NCBI RefSeq assembly: GCF_020177055.1
Contig: NZ_JAIQXT010000004.1
Location: 372,001-436,000, forward strand
Direction of reading: 5' to 3'
DNA length: 64,000 bases
Source: Sphingomonas sp. R647
GTDB lineage: Bacteria; Pseudomonadota; Alphaproteobacteria; Sphingomonadales; Sphingomonadaceae
Part shown: positions 59,198 through 64,000 of the stretch, in pieces
How positions within the stretch are numbered: position 1 is the stretch's first letter
How the letters are laid out: every line of letters starts with the position of its first letter
The notes under the pieces: model-generated
Seen by the model: only the letters and a program-made list of their open reading frames with translations
Databases searched by the model: none
Told to the model about the DNA's origin: nothing
Position numbers and translations under genes: made by a program

Positions 59198-59764
59198 ATG
59201 TACCATCCCGATCTAATCCGACATCCTGAGGGGTGCCCGGCGCTCGTTCTGAATGCCGATTATACGCCGCTGTCCTATTATCCGCTCAGCGTCTGGCCGT
59301 GGCAGACCGCGATCAAGGCGGTGTTCCTCGATCGCGTCGACATCGTCAGCCATTATGAGCGCGAAGTGCGCAGCCCGACCGCGTGCATCAAGCTGCCCAG
59401 CGTCATCGCGCTCAAGCAATATGTGCGGCCGTCGCAATTCCCGGCGTTCACCCGCTTCAACCTATTCCTGCGCGATAAATTCGAATGCCAATATTGCGGC
59501 AGCCACAGGGACCTGACGTTCGACCATGTCATCCCGCGCGCGCAGGGCGGGCGGACGACGTGGGAGAATGTCGCGACCGCCTGTGCGCCGTGCAACCTGA
59601 AGAAAGGCGGGCGCACGCCGAAACAGGCGGCAATGCCGCTGTTCATGGCGCCGATCCGCCCGACCAGCTGGCACCTGCAGGAACATGGCCGCCGCTTCCC
59701 GCCCAATTATCTCCACGATACCTGGCGCGACTGGCTCTACTGGGACGTCGAGCTCGAGGCGTAG
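59198..59764 (+). CDS. HNH endonuclease
   Basis: A 188-residue protein. The zinc-binding ECQYCGS and CAPCN pairs (about residues 96-101 and 128-132) frame LTFDHVIPRAQGG, the HNH catalytic motif. The N-terminal ALVLNADYTPLSYYPLSVWPWQTAI belongs to the widespread alphaproteobacterial HNH family that is not linked to homing. Role unknown, perhaps DNA repair. GAGAGGGGGACC before the ATG. Confidence 0.92.
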   Translation: MYHPDLIRHPEGCPALVLNADYTPLSYYPLSVWPWQTAIKAVFLDRVDIVSHYEREVRSPTACIKLPSVIALKQYVRPSQFPAFTRFNLFLRDKFECQYCGSHRDLTFDHVIPRAQGGRTTWENVATACAPCNLKKGGRTPKQAAMPLFMAPIRPTSWHLQEHGRRFPPNYLHDTWRDWLYWDVELEA

Positions 59765-59789
59765 CGCTTCCTTACCTACCCATTTCCTT

Positions 59790-59896
59790 CGTCACCCCGG
59801 ACTTGTTCCGGGGTCCACTGCGCGGCAAGGTCGGTCTTTCAGGCTCTTGCGATGCGCGCGCGGCTGAGTGGACCCCGGCACAAGGCCGGGGTGACG
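59790..59896. repeat. Long inverted repeat, same family as 27771-27875
   Basis: Arms 59790-59818 and 59868-59896 match in 27 of 29 positions (CGTCACCCCGG-CTTGT-CCGGGGTCCAC type) around a 49-base centre. It fills the gap between the HNH and serine-hydrolase genes and extends to 18 bases before the next ATG. Confidence 0.8.
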
Positions 59897-59913
59897 ATTA
59901 GGGGTGAAGCGGA

Positions 59914-61509
59914 ATGACGGGATTGACGGTGGATCGGCGTCGCGCGCTGGCGCTTGGGGTCGGCGGCGCGGCGAGCTTGGCGCTCCCCGCCTGGGCGCAG
60001 CAGGCCGCACTCGCGCCGCTCGACACCGCAGTCGATACGATCGTCGCGAATTTCATGCGCGCATTCGAAACGCCCGGCATCGCGGTCGCGGTGGTGCGCA
60101 AGGGACAGCCGGTGTGGCTCAAGGGCTATGGCGCGCGCACCATGGGCCGCGCCGCGCCGGTCGATGTCCAAACCCGGTTCGGCATCGCGTCGAACAGCAA
60201 GGCGTTCACCGCCGCCGCGCTGGCGATGCTGGTCGAGGAGGGCAAGCTCGGTTGGGACGACCGGCTGACCCAGCATATGCCCGAGTTCAAAATGGCCGAT
60301 CCAGCGGTCACCAGCCTGTTCAACGTCCGCGACCTGCTCGTCCACCGCTCGGGCCTGCCGTTGGGCGCGGGCGATCTGCTCTATTTTCCCCGCTCCAACC
60401 GCACCGTTCAGGACGCCGTGCGCGCGTTGCAGTTCCTTCAGCCGGTGCGCCCGTTTCGCGGCGGCTATGATTATGACAACATCCTCTACATCGTCGCAGG
60501 CGCGCTGATCGAGGCCAAGTCGGGGATGAGTTGGCGCGACTTCATCCGCACGCGGATGCTCGAGCCGCTCGGCATGGCCGATGCGGTGCCGTCGCTTGAG
60601 CTGCTGAAGACGACCAATGTCGCGGGCCGTCACGCGCGACTGGGGTCGCCGGTGCGCGGGGTCGGGCCGATGCAGGTGATCGAGCCGGATGAATCGCCGG
60701 TGGTCGATGCCGGCGCGGGGATCAACGCCAGCATCGCCGACGTCGCCAAATGGCTGGAGGTGCAGCTGGCGCTCGGCGCGTTGCCCAACGGCAAAAGGCT
60801 GTGGAGCGCGGAGAGCGCGGCCGCGATGTGGAGCCCACAGGTGGTGGTTGCGTCGAGCGACGGTCCGACCGACCTCAACCCGGTGCGGTCGATCATGCAG
60901 GGCTATGCGCTCGGCTGGTTCGTCCAGGATTATCGCGGTCGCCGCCTGATCAGCCATTCGGGTGGCCTGTCGGGACAGGTGACGCAGACGGCGCTGATCC
61001 CCTCGGCCGGGATCGGCGTCGCGGTGCTCAGCAATACCGAGGACAGCGTGTCGGGCGGCATCCGCAACGCGCTGCTCGACCATCTGCTCGGCGTGCCGAC
61101 CTATGACTGGGTCGCCAACTATGTCGCGCGCAACAAGCTGGCCGCCGAAAGCGCGGTCGCGGCGCTGGGCGATGGCGATGCGCAGCGGCCTGCGGGCGGC
61201 CCCAGCCTTCCGCTCGCCGCCTATGCCGGATGCTATCGCGATGCCTGGTATGGCGACATCACCGTGAAGGAACGCGGCGGCGCGCTTCAGATCGACTTCG
61301 CGCCGCACCCCCAATTCGCCAGCCGCCTCGATCCGTGGGGCACGGACGCGTTCCGCACCCGGATGACGCCGGGCAAGGGCGAGGATGCGGTGGTCAGCTT
61401 TGCCGTCGCCAACGGCAAGGTCACCGGCGTGACGATGAAGGCGCTCTCCCCGCTCGCCGATTTCAGCTATGACTATCACCACCTCGCCTTCGTGCCGGTG
61501 GCCGAGTAG
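59914..61509 (+). CDS. Exported beta-lactamase-family serine hydrolase
   Basis: A 531-residue hydrolase. N-terminal Tat-like signal (DRRRALALGVGGAASLALPAWAQ in two parts). Catalytic Ser93 and Lys96 in SNSK, Tyr in YDYDN, and HSGG as the third motif. The C-terminal 130 residues (from LPLAAYAGCYRDAWYGD) form a DUF3471-like beta domain. Substrate unknown: peptidoglycan fragments, esters or beta-lactams are possible. The palindromic repeat lies immediately upstream. Confidence 0.88.
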   Translation: MTGLTVDRRRALALGVGGAASLALPAWAQQAALAPLDTAVDTIVANFMRAFETPGIAVAVVRKGQPVWLKGYGARTMGRAAPVDVQTRFGIASNSKAFTAAALAMLVEEGKLGWDDRLTQHMPEFKMADPAVTSLFNVRDLLVHRSGLPLGAGDLLYFPRSNRTVQDAVRALQFLQPVRPFRGGYDYDNILYIVAGALIEAKSGMSWRDFIRTRMLEPLGMADAVPSLELLKTTNVAGRHARLGSPVRGVGPMQVIEPDESPVVDAGAGINASIADVAKWLEVQLALGALPNGKRLWSAESAAAMWSPQVVVASSDGPTDLNPVRSIMQGYALGWFVQDYRGRRLISHSGGLSGQVTQTALIPSAGIGVAVLSNTEDSVSGGIRNALLDHLLGVPTYDWVANYVARNKLAAESAVAALGDGDAQRPAGGPSLPLAAYAGCYRDAWYGDITVKERGGALQIDFAPHPQFASRLDPWGTDAFRTRMTPGKGEDAVVSFAVANGKVTGVTMKALSPLADFSYDYHHLAFVPVAE

Positions 61510-61569
61510 CGTGTTATTGCAATAATACACCGGTTCGTTATCCTGGTCTCACCAACTGGAGGGAACACC

Positions 61570-63618
61570 ATGAAACGACTCACCATCGCACTGCTCTCGG
61601 GGGCCGCGTTGCTCGCCGCAGGGACTGCCGCCACCGCTGGACCTGCGCCGCAAGCGGGCGCCGATACGCTGATCCCGCGCGACAAGATTTTCGGCAACCC
61701 CAGCCGGGCCGGGGGCCAGATCAGCCCCGATGGCCGCCATGTCAGCTGGCTTGCCCCGGTCGATGGCGTGATGAACGTGTGGGTCGCGCCGATTGGCAAT
61801 CTCGGTGCCGCCAAGGCAGTGACCAAGGAAGCCAAGCGTGGGCTCCAGAACTATTTCTGGGCACCCGATGGCGCGCACATCATCTACCTTCAGGACGCCG
61901 GCGGAAACGAGAATTTCCGCGTGCATTCGGTCGATATCGCGACGCTGAAGGATACCGCGCTGACCAAGGCGGGGGACAAAGTGCGCGCCCAGATCCAGGG
62001 GGTGAGCAAACTGCGCCCCGATGTCGTGCTGATCGGCCTCAACGACCGCAACCCGCAGTTTTTCGACCTGTATGAGGTCAACTACAAGACTGGCGCGACC
62101 AAGCTGGTGATGGAAAATCCCGGCTATGGCGGCTGGGTCACCGACAACCAGCTCAAGCCCCGCTTCGCCTTTCAGCAGGTGCCGGGCGGTGGCAGCAAAT
62201 ATTTCCGGCTGGGCGCGGACGGCAAATGGGCCGAGGTGCTGACCGTCGCGAATGAGGACTTCTTCACCACTGCGCCGATCGGGTTCAATCGCGACGGCAC
62301 CGCATTGTACTGGGTCGACAGCCGTGGGCGCGACAAGGCGGCCTTGGTCAAGATGGACGCGGCGAGCCTGAAGACCGACGTGATCGCGGGCAGCGACAAG
62401 GCGGACATTCAGGGGCTGCTGACCGACCCCGAGACCTATGAGCCGATCGCCTATTCGGTGAATTATCTGAAGAACGAATGGACCCCGCTCAACGCCGAGG
62501 CGAAGGCCGACCTCGACTTCCTCAAGGCCAAGCTGCCCGGTGAAGTGACGGTCATGTCGTCGACCGACGACGGGTCGAAGCTGATCGTCGCGGCGAGCGC
62601 GGCGGAGCAGCCGGCCACCGCCTATATCTATGACCGCAAGGCGAAGAGCGTGACGAAGCTCTACGAGACGCGGCCCGACCTGTCGGCCTATGCGCTCCAG
62701 CCGATGTGGCCGGTCGAGATCCCGACTGGCGATGGCAAGACCCTGGTCAGCTACCTCACCCTCCCGCCCGGTGCCGACGCAAACAAGGACGGCAAGGCCG
62801 ACAAGCCGGTGCCGATGGTGCTGTTCGTCCATGGCGGACCGTGGGCGCGTGACGGCTATGGCTATAACAGCGCGCATCAATGGCTCGCCAATCGTGGCTA
62901 TGCGGTGCTCAGCGTCAATTTCCGCGGTTCGACCGGCTTCGGCAAGGGCTTCGTCAACGCCGCGATCGGCGAATGGTCGGGCAAGATGCACCAGGATCTG
63001 ATCGACGCGGTCGACTGGTCGATCGCGCGCGGGGTGACGTCGAAGGACAAGGTCGCAATCATGGGCGGCTCCTATGGCGGCTATGCGACGCTGGTCGGCC
63101 TCACCTTCACGCCGGACAAGTTCGCGTGCGGCGTCGACATTGTCGGCCCGTCGAACCTCAAGACGCTGATGGAGAGCTTCCCGCCCTATTGGCGCCCGAT
63201 CCTGGAAGGGACCTTCTATAAGCATATCGGGGACCCCAATAAGCCCGAGGATCTGAAGCGCATGATGGCGCAATCGCCAATCACCCGCGTCGACGCGATC
63301 ACCAAGCCGCTGCTGATCGGTCAGGGCGGAAATGATCCGCGCGTGGTGAAGGCCGAGAGCGACCAGATCGTCGCAGCGATGAAGGCGCGGAAACTGCCGG
63401 TGACCTACATCAACTATCCTGACGAAGGGCATGGCTTCGTCCGGCCCGAGAACCGCCTGTCCTTCTTCGCAATCAGCGAGGGGTTCCTGTCCAAGTGCCT
63501 CGGTGGCCGGGCGGAACCGATGGGCGAGTTTAAGGGGTCGAGCATCCAGGTGCTCGAAGGCGCGGCCGATGTGCCGGGCCTCGCGGCGGCCGCGCCCAAG
63601 CCGGCTGCGGCGAAATGA
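61570..63618 (+). CDS. Exported S9-family prolyl oligopeptidase-type peptidase
   Basis: A 682-residue secreted peptidase with signal peptide (MKRLTIALLSGAALLAAGTAATA). The N-terminal beta-propeller (ISPDGRHVSWLAP, FWAPDGAHIIYLQ) covers a C-terminal alpha/beta-hydrolase with Ser501 in GGSYGGY, Asp589 in GGNDPRV and His621 in DEGHGF. It cleaves short peptides, probably in the periplasm. AACTGGAGGGAAC precedes the ATG. Confidence 0.93.
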   Translation: MKRLTIALLSGAALLAAGTAATAGPAPQAGADTLIPRDKIFGNPSRAGGQISPDGRHVSWLAPVDGVMNVWVAPIGNLGAAKAVTKEAKRGLQNYFWAPDGAHIIYLQDAGGNENFRVHSVDIATLKDTALTKAGDKVRAQIQGVSKLRPDVVLIGLNDRNPQFFDLYEVNYKTGATKLVMENPGYGGWVTDNQLKPRFAFQQVPGGGSKYFRLGADGKWAEVLTVANEDFFTTAPIGFNRDGTALYWVDSRGRDKAALVKMDAASLKTDVIAGSDKADIQGLLTDPETYEPIAYSVNYLKNEWTPLNAEAKADLDFLKAKLPGEVTVMSSTDDGSKLIVAASAAEQPATAYIYDRKAKSVTKLYETRPDLSAYALQPMWPVEIPTGDGKTLVSYLTLPPGADANKDGKADKPVPMVLFVHGGPWARDGYGYNSAHQWLANRGYAVLSVNFRGSTGFGKGFVNAAIGEWSGKMHQDLIDAVDWSIARGVTSKDKVAIMGGSYGGYATLVGLTFTPDKFACGVDIVGPSNLKTLMESFPPYWRPILEGTFYKHIGDPNKPEDLKRMMAQSPITRVDAITKPLLIGQGGNDPRVVKAESDQIVAAMKARKLPVTYINYPDEGHGFVRPENRLSFFAISEGFLSKCLGGRAEPMGEFKGSSIQVLEGAADVPGLAAAAPKPAAAK

Positions 63619-63702
63619 GCCGGGCGCCCGCCATGCCGCATCGGCGCGCATGGCGGGCGCTTGCCCATACTGTTCTAAGGGCCTAATACAGTGCCCGGTT
63701 CC

Positions 63703-64000
63703 ATGCGTTACGACACCCTTTATCCCGAGATCGCGGACCCCCGCGGCCCGACGGTCCCGCCCCAGCCCCCGGCTGGCGGAGGCGCGCAGCCGCCGCTTGG
63801 CGACTATACCGTCAACCTGCCCGTCATCGTCCGGCGCCGGAAATGGCGCTGGGTGCCGCGTATTCTGGCGGTACTGATCCTGCTGTTCCTGGCTGCGGTT
63901 GCCTGGCTGGTGTTGACCGCGCCGCTTTCCAAATCGCTCGAACCGCCGGTGCCGCCGTCGATCACCTTGCTGTCAGCCGAAGGCACGCCGATCGCGCGCA
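63703..64000 (+). CDS. Class A penicillin-binding protein, N-terminal part (3' end outside window)
   Basis: The frame opens at ATG 63703 (GTG 63691 is an alternative) and runs off the end. Visible are a proline-rich cytoplasmic tail (PRGPTVPPQPPAGGGAQPPLG), a basic patch (VRRRKWRWVPR), one membrane anchor (ILAVLILLFLAAVAWLVL) and LLSAEGTPIAR, the start of the transglycosylase domain of PBP1A/1C-type enzymes. The catalytic Glu and the transpeptidase domain lie beyond the window. Confidence 0.72.
   Translation, partial: MRYDTLYPEIADPRGPTVPPQPPAGGGAQPPLGDYTVNLPVIVRRRKWRWVPRILAVLILLFLAAVAWLVLTAPLSKSLEPPVPPSITLLSAEGTPIAR

Noticed and set aside
61549-63651. 700-codon frame opposite the S9 peptidase
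   Set aside because: Shadow frame. The plus strand encodes a complete peptidase with signal peptide and catalytic triad.

Overview
The window is one contiguous, very GC-rich bacterial chromosome segment. Gene content points to a sphingomonad (Alphaproteobacteria, Sphingomonadaceae, probably Sphingomonas or a close relative). The indicators are a complete-looking RcGTA-type gene transfer agent (GTA) cluster, a crtY-crtI-crtB carotenoid operon, COQ9, an alphaproteobacterial rpmF-plsX-fabH-ihfA-merR block, an OmpA with a long proline hinge, and dispersed GC-rich palindromic repeats. This assignment comes from recognising protein families, not from a database search.

Layout. 0-28 kb is housekeeping and metabolic: the end of a serine hydrolase, nudC, a MAPEG protein, then rpmF-plsX-fabH-ihfA-merR (2.3-5.3 kb), a SixA-like phosphatase with a DinG-type helicase, COQ9 with an EamA transporter, an Old Yellow Enzyme, and a tightly coupled minus-strand riboflavin operon (ribD-ribE-ribB-ribH plus three small genes, 11.7-16.1 kb). 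These are followed by a TonB-like protein, gltX, tRNA-Val(TAC), an XRE regulator divergent from a DUF6456 gene, a DUF2339 membrane protein operon, a dapF-like epimerase, an ADP-ribosylglycohydrolase lipoprotein, and a repeat-rich stretch with little coding (26.4-28.3 kb).

28.4-47.4 kb is the GTA. A sigma70-like promoter with an adjacent GAAC-N7-GAAC direct repeat (alphaproteobacterial LexA-box pattern) precedes the small terminase. Terminase, portal, prohead protease, capsid, connector, tail terminator, tail tube, chaperones, tape measure, distal tail protein, hub, peptidase, megatron-like protein and a DUF2793 fibre follow in canonical order. The cluster is broken up by an NRDE protein, a spermidine-synthase-like protein, three minus-strand genes, and a fibre module bounded by hairpins between capsid and connector. 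No head-tail stopper (g7) gene is present between g6 and g8. No integrase, replication, lysis or repressor genes are seen, so this is not a prophage.

47.5-64 kb holds ompA, a YCII/PhyH pair, a YgfZ-like protein, a dihydroorotase, an ATM1-type ABC exporter, the crtY-crtI-LOG-crtB operon, an SDR, an HNH endonuclease, an exported serine hydrolase, an exported S9 peptidase, and the first part of a class A penicillin-binding protein that runs off the end.

Most genes in operons overlap by ATGA/GTGA/TTGA, so translational coupling is the rule. Several starts (ribD, the helicase, crtB, the LOG gene, DUF6127, the prohead protease) are non-ATG and were chosen from these overlaps.
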